From: Carettochelys insculpta
Lineage: Eukaryota > Chordata > Testudines > Carettochelyidae
Assembly: GCF_033958435.1 (NCBI RefSeq)
Contig: NC_134138.1
Coordinates: 184,134,798-184,198,797 of the forward strand
Direction of reading: 5' to 3'
Length of the DNA stretch: 64,000 bases
A model generated the notes under the pieces. That model searched no databases and was not told where the DNA came from. It worked only from the letters and a program-made list of their open reading frames with translations. Numbering within the stretch: position 1 is the stretch's first letter; every line of letters starts with the position of its first letter. Below are positions 35,141-47,830 of the stretch, piece by piece. Both the position numbers and the translations under genes were made by a program.

Positions 35141-38100
35141 CTATATGTTAAAATGTAAAAAATAAAAATTTAGAAAACGTACTAGTAATCAGAGACTTTC
35201 AATGTACCACATGATTCTTCTACTCCCAAAGAACAGTTGATGCTGAAGGAGCATATAATAACGTGCAAAGTCTAGATGACAAAGGGTTGATTGGGACAGC
35301 ATGAGCTGTGTCAAACATTCACCCTTCCAATTTTGTTTACTATAATCAAATAATATATCTGTACCTACTACTAATCAGGTTCTTTATATATTTTCTTAAT
35401 CAAAATGAGTATCAGAGAGGTTTCTGCAATGTCTAGCAGGATTCTGATTTTATAAGTATAAGCCCTAAACCTGATCCCTAGAGACAAGCCTAACTCATGA
35501 AGGTAGAAGGGTCATTTCATCAGACCCTCATGAAAATGATGGTTCACTTTATGACAATAGACAAGGATTCAAAATGATTTGTAATTCCATATTATTCCTC
35601 AGTCCAAAAACCTGTTCTTTCTTGGCAGCACACTGTGAAACTTCTGAAAATCTGTTTATGCACCATCAGGACTGTCATCTCTCTATTTTCCAATAGTGAA
35701 GACATTCCTCAAATATGGCCAAATGCAAATCATATACAATGATACATTTTGGATATGACTCTGATCTTCCACCAACTTTCCAATGGTATAACCCCGTTTA
35801 GTGGAGATACTTCTGATTTACACCAGAGGAAGCAAGAGGAGAATCATATCCTTTCTCCTCATAATAGACTTCTATTCAGAAATAAAAAAGCTAAAGACCA
35901 TTACCCAGATATGCCAGAAGGAGGGCAGAAGACATTGGAGATGGTTTAATTGGACTGCAACTTTGTTCCTAAATGTGCAGGAGTACCCAGCAGATAAAAT
36001 TGTACCATGCAGGTAATTCCATAAAAATTTACACATATTTGAGAAGGGAGGGCTGCTGTTTACCCTTCCTCTTTACCCATCCTGGTCCTCAGCCAGCTCA
36101 CTGCTGAGACCTCATCCCCTCTGCAAATAAAGGATATGGAGGGGCTATAAAGGAGCAGGGAGGATGACTCCTTGCTATACTGGTCATAAGAGCCCCAAGG
36201 CCCCCTTGTTCTCACCCCTTTAAAGAATAGCTTTCTGACTGAATGATTCCATCTGATTGCTGTATCCCGTCTTTATGCAGTCCTTGCACTGGATACCCGC
36301 CACGTGTACATAGTGAGGTGCAAAATCATAACTTAACTCCCCCTGTTTTTTTTTTTTTTTTTTGCTCCAACCTGCTGAAGGGAAGGCAAAATCCTCCCCC
36401 CTCACCTCACACTGGCTTATCTGGAGTGGAAGGAAAAAAACACCCTCATCCCTCTGAGAAAGGAGTGACTGGAATAATGCCCACAGAAGAGCATGACAGA
36501 ATCTGGTGTTTAATGACCTCCCCGGGTGGGAGGTTGAATGCTGCTCTGCCTGGTCTGGATAAAAGAGGGCTTTCCTGAACCCACATAGACATATACAGTT
36601 CTCCTTTCTCCTCGTCATTTGCGGGGCAGGGATGAGTGAACATCCCCATACAGATCTGATACAGAGCTGTCGCCGCATATCAGTCTCCAGCCCTTAAAAG
36701 GGCTCACACACCTTTTCCATCAAGTGGGATAGCACCCCTCACTGCTTAAAGTTCAATGAGATAATTCTGTGCCACTAATTTTACATAAAACTTCCATGAA
36801 ATTAAAGGAAACATCTTTGTCTGGAATGAAGATGGGCAATGGATCCTATAATATAAAAGAGCCTTTCTATATCCTAATATTAAAGATTTATTATAACCTG
36901 GCACAGCCTTATTAGACTACAATAAATATCACAATATATCATCTTAAGTCCATATCACTGCTTGACGGCATATTGATTCTTTCTGTAGGCCTAAAAGACT
37001 ACAAAAATAAACAAAAAGGAATCATAAGTCATGCTAATTGTTAGCCTTGTGAGTCCTGATAGTGGGAAATAAAGAACTACTTGGTGTTGTTTAGCATGAG
37101 TGAGTTGCATTTGAATTTTTAAGATGAATATAGAAAATTATTGCTTGGTTTTACTGAACAAGTGTCTTCAGGTAAGGTCTCCTTGGTATCATAAGAGCTC
37201 CAAAATTAGGAGTACATTCCAGATACACACAAATAAGCCTGATATTTTAATCATTTATTTTACTCGCTTAATGTAAGTCGGTCTACAAGCTTTAGTCTAT
37301 TATGATTTCCTCATGGATCAAACCTCAAAATCATTTTAGTGTTGATGTTTAGCTAAACACCGGGCTTTACTTCAAGGAACTTCAAGTTCTATTAGAGGTA
37401 GGCCAAGTTCATGAATGAAACACTTGCAGCTTTCAAAAATCTTGACATATCAAATACCCGAACCTTTTTTTTTTTTTTCAGTTGGGGAGGATTGTACCAA
37501 AGTGCAAAATGTCCTTGGCAAATACCCAACCCAGCAAAACTACTGAGGTAGTGCTGGGACGTAGGGAAAGAGCTAACAGAAGGGGAATTTTGCACTCCCT
37601 GAATGGGGTAGAACTCGCCATGCCATCCCTTCTACATAGACCACCATAGAGTGGTGTGGTCCCGAGCAGGTCTGGGAAAAATCAGGTATGTGATCTCTGG
37701 ATCTGTGACCACACAGGTCCCATGACAAAGCACTTCAATATAATGGGTGCCTCTGAATTATTGGCTCCTATTCCAACTTCTGCTGAAAGATTGGAGAATT
37801 ACCCCATATCATACCCACAGTAGAGGGGAGATTCCATCCTCTCTCCCTCCCATAAATTTTCCTGCAAACCCCCTGTTTTACTGGTGTGATGGGTGGGCAG
37901 TGAATGTCATGCTTAAAGAACAACGATGCTGTTTTAGGACATGAAATTGCATTAAAGTACTCTCTCTGTTTTCACCCACTGCAATTTCTATTCCAGAAAT
38001 AGGATTTAAAGAGAGGTGATGATTAGATTGTGAAAAAGGCAGTTTGTTTAACTTTGACTTTTCCAGATGACACAATCAATTCAGGCTAATGCAAGAGTTG

Positions 38101-38662
38101 ACATTTTTCCAATTTTGGACATGTGTGTAAGCTATGAGCTGTATTTATGACCATTCTACATTTTATTTCCAAAGACAGAAGGGTGTATAGAAATTGCAGC
38201 AGTTGTTGCTGTAAGTGCCACGACGTGTATGTGAGTGTGGTGGGCACACACACAATAACTACTTTATGCAACACTGATTGGAAACTGGCAAGGATACAAA
38301 TGTGTGCTACAGCCACAGAAATAAGATGAGTAGGAAAAAGCACCATAATAGAGCATAATATTTTACAGAAATGACGACTGTGTTTTCACAAAAGTGCATA
38401 AATGGAAAGGGCCAGATTTTTATCTCTCTTCCACTGATTTTACATCAATGGAATATTCCTGATTTATGTTGGCATAAGTGAAGACTGAAGTATACCCATA
38501 AAACTGAATTTTGTCATTCAGCTGGGTGTGTGTGATGTTTTACCACATGTGAGACTGTTGACTGTTAATATACAATAGGGCCCACAAGTGAAATTGGTGA
38601 TCTTCTGAACTACACCAGAAAATTACAAGCTAATTGTGGAACATAAAATTATAGGACTGTGC

Positions 38663-39078
38663 TAAACATATCTCATAGAACTGAAAGGAACCTGGAGAGG
38701 TCATCAAGTCCAGTCCCCCACCCTCTTGGCAGGACCAAGTACCATTCTAGACAGATTTTTTTAAATCTATTTGCCCCAGATCCCTAACTGGCCTCCTCAA
38801 GGATTGAGCTACGAGGCCAAGGCTCAAACCACTGAACTATCCCTCTCCCCCTGCTCCATTCCCCTCCAAACAATTTAGAACTGGAAGGGACCCTGAGAGG
38901 TCATCTAGTCCAGTCCCCTGCCCTCACAGCACAACCTATCACCCTCCCTCAAAGTTTTTTATTTTTTTTTAAATCTAACCCTGCCCCAGACACTTGAGAG
39001 CCACCCCCCCAAAGAATGAACTCATAACAACCCTTTGCTTTACAAGACCAATACAATAACCTCTGAGGTATCCCTCTT
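38663..39078 (-). repeat. Two adjacent CR1 3'-end fragments
   Basis: Two successive segments start with AGAACTGAAAGGAACCTGG and AGAACTGGAAGGGACCCTGA and each runs through a TCATC-AGTCCAGTCCCC motif. The first ends in AACCACTGAACTATCCCTCT and the second in a similar GAGGTATCCCTCT. This is the reverse complement of CR1 3' UTR sequence, present twice head-to-tail. Confidence 0.75.
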
Positions 39079-39598
39079 TTGCATAGACTATGAGAGCAGG
39101 AGAATGAGAAAAAATATGGACAAAGATCTAAGTAGAATATGATCCTACAGAAAAGAGTGAAAGGAGAGGAACTCTGAGAGAACTGGAAACACAATCAACC
39201 AAGAAAAGAAAGGGATAAGAAAGGCAACAAGAATGAGAAAAAGAACAGAGGAGATGAGACTAACAGGACTGACAGTAACGGCATGAAAAAATTAAAAATA
39301 AGTCTACTGGTAATAAAAAAATTGGGGCCTGTAGTTTTTCTCATGTACGTACTATTTTCTGGGAAATATAAGGAGAGCTGGTCAGAATTTTTCCCCAATG
39401 GCAAATTTGACAAAACTGAACATTAGTCGACTTGTGTCAGTTTCCCATGGACAAATAAAATTTTGGTGACAGAATCAAAAGAAGAATTATCTTGATTCTG
39501 AAGGGCTACCATGATGCCTCATGGGAGATGTAGTTTGGGTGACTGAAATTTCCCTTCTCCTCTATAGGCTGTATTACCTCATTAGACTACATTCCCAT

Positions 39599-41450
39599 CA
39601 TAGAATCATAGAATCATAGAACACTAGGACTGGAAGGGACCCTGAGAGGCCATCGAGTCCAGCCCCCTGCTCCAATGGCAGGACCAAGTACTATCTAAAC
39701 CATCCCTGATAGACATCTATCTAACCTGTTCTTAAATATCTCCAGCGATGGAGATTCCACAGCCTCCCTTGGCAATTTATTCCACTGTTGACCCGCCCTG
39801 ACAGTTAGGAACTTTTTCCTAATGTCCAACCTAAACCTCCCTTGCTGCAGTTTAAGCCCATTGCCTCTTGTTCTATCCTCAGAGGCCAAGAAGAACAAGT
39901 TTTCTCCTTCCTCCTTACGACTCCCTTTTAGATACCTGAAAACCGCTATCATGTCTCCCCTCAATCTTCTCTTTTCCAAACTAAACAAGCCCAATTCTTT
40001 CAACCTTTTTTCATAGGTCACATTCTCTAGACCGCTAGTCATTCTTGTTGCTCTTCTCTGGACCCTCTCTAGTTTCTCCACATCTTTTTTGAACTGCGGT
40101 GCCCGGAACTGGACACAATACTCCAGCTGAGGCCTAACCAGTGCAGTGTAGAGCGGAAGAATGACTTCTCGTGTCTTGTTCACAACACACCTGTTAATGC
40201 ATCCCAGAATCATGTTTGCTTTTTTTGCAACAGCATCACACTGTTGACTCATATTTAGCCTGTGGTCCACTATAATCCCTAGATCCCTTTCTACTGTAGT
40301 CATTCCTAGACAGTCTCTCCCCATTGTGTATGTGTGAAACTGATTGTGCCTTTCCAAGTGGAGCACTTTGCATTTGTCCTTATTAAACTTCATCCTGTTT
40401 ACCTCAGACCATTTCTCCAATTTCTCCAGATCATTTTGAATTATGACCCTATCCTCCAAAGCAGTTGCAACCCCTCCCAACTTGGTATCATCTGCAAACT
40501 TAATAAGCGTACTTTCTATGCCAATATCTAAATCATTGATGAAGACATTGAACAGAACCGGTCCTAACACAGACCCCTGCGGAACCCCACTTGTTATACT
40601 TTTCCAGCAGGATTGAGAACCATTAAGAACTACTCTCTGGGTACGGTTATCCAGCCAGTTATGCACCCACCTTATAGTAGCCTCATCTAAATTGTATTTG
40701 CCTAGTTTTTTGATAAGAATATCATGAGAGACCATATCAAATGCTTTACTAAAGTCTAGGTATACCACATCTACCACTTCTCCCCTATCCACAAGGCTCA
40801 TTATCCTATCAAAGAAAGCTATCAGATTAGTTTGACAAGATTTATTCTTTACAAACCCATGCTGGCTGTTCCCTATCACCTTACCACCTTCCAAGTGCTT
40901 GCCAGATGATTTCTTTAATTACCTGCTCCATTATCTTTCCTGGCACTGAAGTTAAGATGACTGGCCTGTAGTTTCCTGGGTTATTCTTATTCCCCTTTTT
41001 ATAGATGGGCACTATATTTGCCCTTTTCCAGTCTTCTGGAATCTCTCCTGTCTCCCATGATTTTCCAAAGATGATAGATAAAGGCTCAGATACCTCCTCT
41101 ATCAGCTCCTTGAATATTCTAGGGTGCATTTCATCACGCCCTGGTGACTTGCAGACATGTAATTTTTCTAAGTGATTTTTAACTTGTCCTTTTTTTATTT
41201 CAACTTCTAACCCTACCCCTTTCCCACTAGCATTCACTATGTTGGGCATTCCTTCTTCAGACTTCTCAGTGAAGACCGAAACAAAGAAGTCCTTAAGCAT
41301 CTCTGCCATTTCCAAGTTCCCTGTTACTGCTTCTCCCTCCTCACTGAGCAATGGCCTGACCCTATCCCTAGTCGTCTTCTTGTTTCTATTGTATTTATAA
41401 AAACCTTCTTGTTTCCCTTTATGCACCACTGCCTCTCTTCTTGGTGAGGG
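39599..41450 (-). pseudogene. CR1 LINE, near-intact reverse transcriptase, 5'-truncated
   Basis: A CR1 non-LTR retrotransposon copy. Two open frames, 41445-40890 and 40901-39695, read as one ORF2 C-terminal part interrupted by a single-base shift near 40895. Visible motifs in order are [67 protein letters not shown] and the catalytic FADDTKLGG, then the CR1 C-terminal region LEYCVQF and TYEKRLKELGLFSLEKRR. The 3' end carries the (CATAGAAT)n octamer typical of CR1 at 39599-39623. The endonuclease half is missing, as in most copies. About 600 codons carry only one frame break, so this is a young insertion. Confidence 0.95.
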
Positions 41451-43924
41451 GAGGTGGTGCATCCTGACAGCAACATGGATATAGCGCATCCTGGGAGACA
41501 AAGTTCAGCTGTAGAGTATTGCTCATAGAGGTGCCTGGGATCATAAGCAACCTGAAATATAACTTCCATGAGGCAACATTGCAATACTTCAGAATTGAAC
41601 TATTTCAGTTCTTTATAGAAATATCTTGGCTTTCAGGCATCCAGTATTTTGATGAAAAATTGTAATTTTCAGTTGAAAGCAGACATTTTTGTGAAGAATT
41701 TCATTTTGTCAAAAATCTCAATTTTCCATGGAAAATAGTTCTCACTGAATTTTTTACCAGCCTTAATAAATGTCTACTCCAGATTTTCTACCATTAAAAA
41801 CATGTTCTGTTTCCATTTTTCTTGGGTTCCCTTGCAAAAAAACAGGCATGGCACTCAAAAGCAATTTTTTAGAAATCTGGCAGTGCTAAACATAGCACAG
41901 ATCCCCGCATGCTTGTACCTCTCACAAATCACAATTGCAATCAAGCTACACCAAAACAGGCACACTCAGACCCAAACACTGTGCTCACAACCTAAATGTA
42001 GCACCCATACCTGTGGATCAGGCATGCAGGAATACTGGGTCCTACATCTGGATTGGGAGAAGGATTCCATCCCCACAACATCTGCCCAGGTTTTCTGTCC
42101 AAGGCCCTATTTTTGAGCTGTGCTTGAAGGATCAGAATTACACTCAAAATCTAACTTGTTTAGTTGCAAAATGCAACTACAGCCTCAGTAAATAAGGCTG
42201 AGAAGAAAGATGATCAGTAACCAGGTTTTTATTGCTAAGGTATCACAAACAACAAATTCCTCAAGAAAGGTGTATGCATGTGTAAGAATAGATCTGTATA
42301 TGTACACATATTTACCCAAAGTAAGTAAGAGCATATCTATTCATCCACATTCATCCACATATCTATAGCTACACATATTCACGTCGTTCTCATGGAATTT
42401 GTTGTGTGTTTGTTTACATAGTGCCTTTTTTGTATAAAATATAATTTTATATACAGCCTCCAGTCTTCTGGCCCACCATCAGTACTGTATAAAAATACTA
42501 TTATGTCAATCAATCTTAAATATATACTTTCACGCTTAATGCAGGGATGACACCATCTAATGCTTAATGTTCAGTTGATTGAAACCTTAATCTCTTTGTG
42601 CTCAGGTCCCCATCTGTAAAAATGGGAATAATATTTTTATCCCTCACAGAGATGTTTTGCTGTTATATTTTTGGTTGTGACACACTCAGGTATTACTATA
42701 ACGGAAGCTGTAAGTACACATCTAGGAGATGTAGACTTCTGAACCCCTTAGTTTTATTGGATCGTTACTAATGGTGTTTAGCAGTCTTTTCTACCACTCT
42801 AAAATAGTGATAGTAGACAAAGTTATTTCTGCTTCCTATTTCACCCATGTAACTGACTGAAGGATTATACAGAATGTCATTAATGTGCCAGAAACACACA
42901 TGTGAAACTGATGAAAAAATGAGAAAAACTGGCCACACTGACATCAAGAAAAATCAGATACTATAAAAAGCCAGGGAAGAGAGAAAAGTTAGACTGACAC
43001 CACGCGTTAGTAGCTGCATTGAAACACACAGACAGAAGAGTGCAGTCTTGATGAAACAGAAAAGCAAGAAGAGCACAGCTGAGAAGAAATGCTTGAGAAC
43101 AAGTTAGATGTTAATGGGAGGGAAGAAAATAAGGGGTTGCATGGAGCTGTGGTAATGCGGTGGGAGAGTGGATGTGGAAGAAAACTTTTTTTGCTTGAAA
43201 TTTGGAAAGCAGATGTACAAAGAATGAACACAGTCCCACCTGAGAGCTGTCCTCAGCCTTTCAACAACAGCTAATTTGAAACATACAGGCAAATGATAAG
43301 AGGCACAGAATATGTAGGAGAATGCTGCCTTGCAGCACATTTTATCCTGTTGGAGTTTAGCAATACCCCAGGGCACTAGAGCTGTAAGAGACAATGAAAT
43401 ATTAGAAGTTCTGGCAGGCATTGTAGACAAGACAAGACTGAGGACAAATCAGACTACATGCCAGATTTATTGAATCTGCTGTGTAGGAGGAAACAACAAG
43501 ACAATAGCAAAAAAGTTCATTGTTTGAAAAGCTAACTATCTCAGCTAAAGCAGATGGAAAAATAACATAGCAGTACTAGCAGTCCTCTGTGTGCTGAGGG
43601 AGAGGTGTGATCATCTTAGTGTTAACTATTAGGAATGTTGGGTTAAAATGACACAAGTGTTGGAGAGTTTTTTCAACACAAGTGATACTTTTAGAACTAA
43701 AGTTCAATGGCCAGCTTCTCTTGCCAGTGACACTGATATGTCAGTTTTTCAGAGAAGGGTGTTGTGATGGTTAGAGTAAGTGTAAGCCACAGAACAGGCT
43801 CTGTTATTAGGCACCTCCAAATGTGGCAATATATTATAGTGCTACCAGGCTGGCAGAACAAGCTCATTTTTAAAACAAATGTTGTGTTTGTTATTATAGT
43901 ATGGATTTGGATAAAGTCCTTCAC

Positions 43925-44520
43925 CAAAGTGTGGTGGGGACTATTATGGACAGAGATGGAGGAACAGACAAGGACATCAATGTCAGGATAGGGAAAGCAA
44001 CAGCTGCATTCAAGACTCTTCATCCCATATGGAGTTCACAAATAATATCTGTGAAGATGAAACTGTGGATCTTCAACACAAATGTGAAGACTGTGCTCTT
44101 GTAGGTATGGACCTGGCAAACTAAAAATTCTTCAAATCACAAGCTACAGACATTCACAAAGAGATGCCTGAGGTACATCCTTCCCATCAAATGGCAAGAC
44201 TTTCTCACAAATGAGGAGCTTTGGAACAGAGCACACAAGAACCACTTGATATTCAAACAAAGAGAAGAAAGTGCAGATGGCTAGACCACATTCTCAAAAA
44301 ACTGTCATCCAGCATAGTCTGTTGAGCTCTTAAATGGAACCCGCAAAAAACGGAAAAGAGGAAGACCTCAGACAGTGTGGAGAAGATCTATTGAGACTGA
44401 AGGACTATAACTGGGGTACTGCTGGGATCAGCTAGAAGTTTTGTCCTGAGACAGAGTGAAGTGGGGGAGACTTGTAGCTGACCTATACTCCACTCGGAGT
44501 ACAAGAGTTTAAGTCAAGTA
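43925..44520 (+). pseudogene. LINE reverse-transcriptase C-terminal fragment
   Basis: Plus-strand frames read RIGKATAAFKTLHPIWSS, KLWIFNTNVKTVLL and, in a shifted frame, LQTFTKRCLRYILPIKWQ and NEELWNRAHKNH. This is the region after the catalytic core of a non-LTR reverse transcriptase, of a clade other than CR1. A GKRKRGRP-like basic stretch follows near 44345. Stops and frameshifts make it a dead copy. The clade is uncertain. Confidence 0.65.
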
Positions 44521-44639
44521 CTCACCAAAGGCTATTGAGAAAACTAAATAATCAAGAGGTATGAGGTGAAGTTTTGTGCTGCATATTAACTGGTTAAGAG
44601 AAGAAACAAAAGAGTGGGAATAAATGGTCAATCTTCTAT

Positions 44640-46010
44640 AGAGGGGGGTTATTACAGGGTTTGATATAGGGTTTCATGAGGATTCATATTAAGACAAGTG
44701 TTGGCCAATGATTTTAATAAATATCTGAAGAATATGGTGCAAAATGGCAGGTAAAATCAGCAAATGACACAAAATTATTTAGGTTAGTACAGAGGACCAC
44801 AAGGAACTCCAAAAGGACCTATCTAAGATTCATGGTTGGGAAACACCATGGCAGATGAAATGCAATACAGATAAATATAAAATGATAAGCTTTAGAAGGA
44901 ATAATTTCAGTGATTCACACACATTGTTGCATTCCAAATTAGCTGTAACAGCTTAAGAGAAAAATAAGTATCATAGGGGACAGCTCATTGAAAACACCTG
45001 CTCAGAGAGCACTGGTGACCAAAAAAACCCAAACAAAATGTTAGATTGTATTAAAAGAAGCACAGAGGATCACACTGAAAGTATTACAATGCCATTATGT
45101 CTGTGGCTGAGGGGCCTCACCGTTATTACTGTGTTCCGTTCTGATCACAGAATATCCAAGACATTATTGCAGAAATAAAAAGGGTTGAGAAGAGGGCAAT
45201 GAAAATGTTCAGATGTCTAGAAAGAACTGTTTAGGAAGAGAAATTAAAAACATGAGGCATACAATATGTGCACCTTAAACATTCCCAATGTTTTGAAAGG
45301 TATTATGCATGTGTAGGCAACTGTATACTCTTAAACTGATAACATACTTGAAAGCTGTAAAAACTTTGAAACAAAAACTGTTTCACATTGCCCAGAGAAG
45401 AAATGAATAGATGGTGATGTGATATAATTATATGTAATAATGAATAGTTTAGGGCACATTACTTGGTAGCTTCTATTTATTCACTCAGAACACAGCAACA
45501 TAAAATTAAATTAAAAAGCAACATATTTACAACTCATAGAAAGAAGTGTTTTAAACAACACATGATTAACCCGTGGAAGTCAGCACTACATAGTATCACT
45601 GAAGCCAAGACCATAGCAAGATTCAAAAATCAATTAGTCATTAATAAAAACAACTAAGCTAACCATGGATAAATTAGATAGGCTGGAAAGTATATAAGCA
45701 ATATAAACCCTCATGTTCAGAGCATGAGAAAATCAGTAACATTCAAATTTTCAAAAAGTTTCTAAGGGACTTAGAAGCTAAAGTCTCATTGAGTTTAACC
45801 AGGACTTAGACACTTTTGAAAAGTTTATCCTTGTTACCTGGATTTAGAAGAGACATTCCACTAATGTGCTATTCATTGCGCTAATCTTACTTATTCATTG
45901 TAAGGTTTCTTACACCCACTGATGCATCTGGTACTGACCACTGTCAGAGACAGAATACTGGGCTAGATGGGTCACTGGCTCATTATGCCATGGCATGTCT
46001 CTGTGACTGA
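44640..46010 (+). pseudogene. Old CR1-like LINE fragment
   Basis: Decayed plus-strand LINE: AAATGACACAAAATTATTTAGG corresponds to the ADDTKLF catalytic region, and AGTGCCTGGCAGATGAAATG-type text follows. The end at 45930-46000 (CTGGGCTAGATGGGTCACTGG) is the CR1 3' UTR. No frame survives. A hairpin repeat resembling those at 28752 and 30330 lies within it at about 45748-45832. Confidence 0.65.
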
Positions 46011-46091
46011 CAATGGAGGGTTTTAAAAACAAACATAGATTGTTTTTGATTATTTTGGTGCCTCTTCTGAGAAAGTTAGAATTTTAAAATA

Positions 46092-46641
46092 CAGGTTCAA
46101 CTTCTCCGGTCTGTGTCCTTGGGACCTGACCAGTGCCAAATGAGACAATTTACTATACCAGGGGAGGTCAGTAGTCTAGCACATTACCAACACTTCTACT
46201 GTTTGCTGGGCTCTTAGAAGGCATTTAGGGGTAAACTACAGCTGAAGAACAATCCCCCCACACACTTTAGTTTTGTTTTTCTTCTTCTCCTCCTCCTCCT
46301 CCTTCCCTTCCCTGCTCCCTGTTATATAAACCCTGGATTCTTATTATCTGCTCCAAATCTGAATAAATGGGTCTTACCCACAAAAGCTCATCTACAAATA
46401 AATACATTTGTTAGTCTCTAAAGTGCTACAGGACTGGTTGTTTTTTTGTGAAGCTACAGACTAACACAGCTACCCCTCTGGCACAGGACACTGAGAGCCA
46501 GGACTGGTGGCTGTAAACAAATTTTACTGGACAATGGGAAACTTGGCCACACGTGATAAGTGGTCATCTGGCTAACTAAAATCATACCAGATTATGGATG
46601 TTGCCAGATGAGAGAGTGCCAAACTAGAGAGGTTGAACTTG
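46092..46641. mobile_element. TIR DNA transposon with TA target site (Tc1/mariner-Tigger-like)
   Basis: Left end CAGGTTCAACTTCTCCGGTC and right end in reverse complement CAAGTTCAACCTCTCTAGTT pair as inverted repeats. TA lies directly outside both ends, as for mariner-type insertion. CCTTGGGACCTGACCAGT near the left end recurs in the copy at 46940-47418. A hammerhead-type fossil repeat (46350-46483) is inserted in it. Noncoding. Confidence 0.7.
46350..46483 (+). repeat. Second fossil hammerhead-type repeat
   Basis: CTGAATAA (46359-46366), a stem TGGGT/ACCCA with a three-base loop (46368-46380), then C and AAAA (46382-46385) follow the CUGAUGA-stem II-GAAA order. The tail CAGACTAACACAGCTACCCC (46458-46477) equals that of 16865-16909. 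The GAAA box again has G changed to A. Confidence 0.55.
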
Positions 46642-46734
46642 TACAACAGAATAATCTGGGCCTATGTTCATTTGACATATAATCTAGAATTGGGTGAATA
46701 ATGCACAAACATATTAGTAGAATTCATAACATAG

Positions 46735-47830
46735 AATCATAGAAATGGAGGCTGGACAAGATCTTGAGAGATTATCAAATCCATCCCCGTCGCCCTGCCC
46801 ACACAGTGAGGTAAGACCAAGAATACCTAGTTCATTCTTGAGAAGTGTTTGTATAATTTATTCTTTAAAAGCCCCAATAAAGTGCACTTTTATTTTCTAA
46901 ACCTCCCTTGGAAGCCTATTCCTATGTGTAACTATTTTTATATATGTTGGACCTTGGGACTTGACTGGTCCCAAATGAGGAAGTTGCTGGCCCAGGGGAA
47001 GTCTATTCTGGCTTCTCTGCTGCTGGCATCCAGGCTCTCCTGGGGGGCTGCCAGCCTCCCAGCCAGGCTTCCGTCACAGCCACCAACTCTGTGGCTGGCT
47101 CAGTCACTGGGCTCCTCTGCTGGCCCTGCCAGCCTCCCTGTCCCCCAGTCTGCCAACCCAGCTCTGCTCCTTGACTGCTGGCCCCTCTGGTGCTACTCAT
47201 CTCCACTCCCAGCCCTGGCCAGACCCCCAGCCACTGGACCTCTGGTGACTGGATAGGCTCTACTCCTAGCCACCAGCTCTGCTCCCAGCCCTGGCCAGGC
47301 TCCCAACTGGCTCCCGCTGCCAGCGGCTGGGCCTCTCAGGTCCAGAAGCTCTCTGGTCCAGAAACTAGACCACAGATGTTGCCAGCCAGAGAAACCTGGA
47401 CCAGAAAAGTTCAACCTCTACTTAGAAGCCTTCCCAATACGTAAGCTACATCTTCCTTGCTATGGATTAAGCCCATTATGTCTTGTCTTATTTTCAGTGG
47501 ACATGGAGAATAAATGACTACCAGCCTCCTTGTGACAGCCCTTAACGGATTTGAAGACTATCAGGTTTCTCCTCAATCTTCTTTACTCAGGAGTAAACAT
47601 GTCTACCTTTTCTAACCTTTCCTTGCACATCATGTTTTCTAATCCTTTTATCATTTTTTGTTGCTCTCCTCTGGACTTTCTCCAGTTTGTCCACATCTTT
47701 GCTGAAGTGTGGTGCCCAGACTGTAGGCCAGAATTACACACCTACCTCCCATATCTAACATATGACACTCTTGTTAATATAACCCAGAATGATATTAGCC
47801 TTTTTCTGGATTTTTATGAATATGTTGAAA
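46735..47830 (-). pseudogene. CR1 LINE fragment interrupted by a DNA transposon
   Basis: The plus strand starts with CATAGAATCATAGAAATGGA, the reverse complement of the CR1 3' end, and continues after an interruption (46940-47418) as GGATTAAGCCCATTATGTCT through TCTGGACTTTCTCCAGTTTG and AGTGTGGTGCCCAGACTG. This parallels 39760-40110 of the better copy. The reading frame is lost. Confidence 0.8.
46940..47418. mobile_element. TIR DNA transposon nested in CR1, same family as 46092
   Basis: CCTTGGGACTTGACTGGTCC near the left and AGAAAAGTTCAACCTCTA at the right match the element at 46092-46641. It splits the CR1 fragment at 46735-47830, so it inserted afterwards. The interior is GC-rich with repeated CCAGCTCTGCTCC units; the open frames in it have no domain. 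Confidence 0.65.

Noticed and set aside
36220..36678. 152-codon minus-strand and 111-codon plus-strand frames
   Set aside because: Overlapping on both strands, include a Lys run from a T-tract, no domain and no splice context with POU6F2.
47003..47444. Pro/Ser-rich frames on both strands
   Set aside because: GC-rich repeated interior of the nested TIR element.
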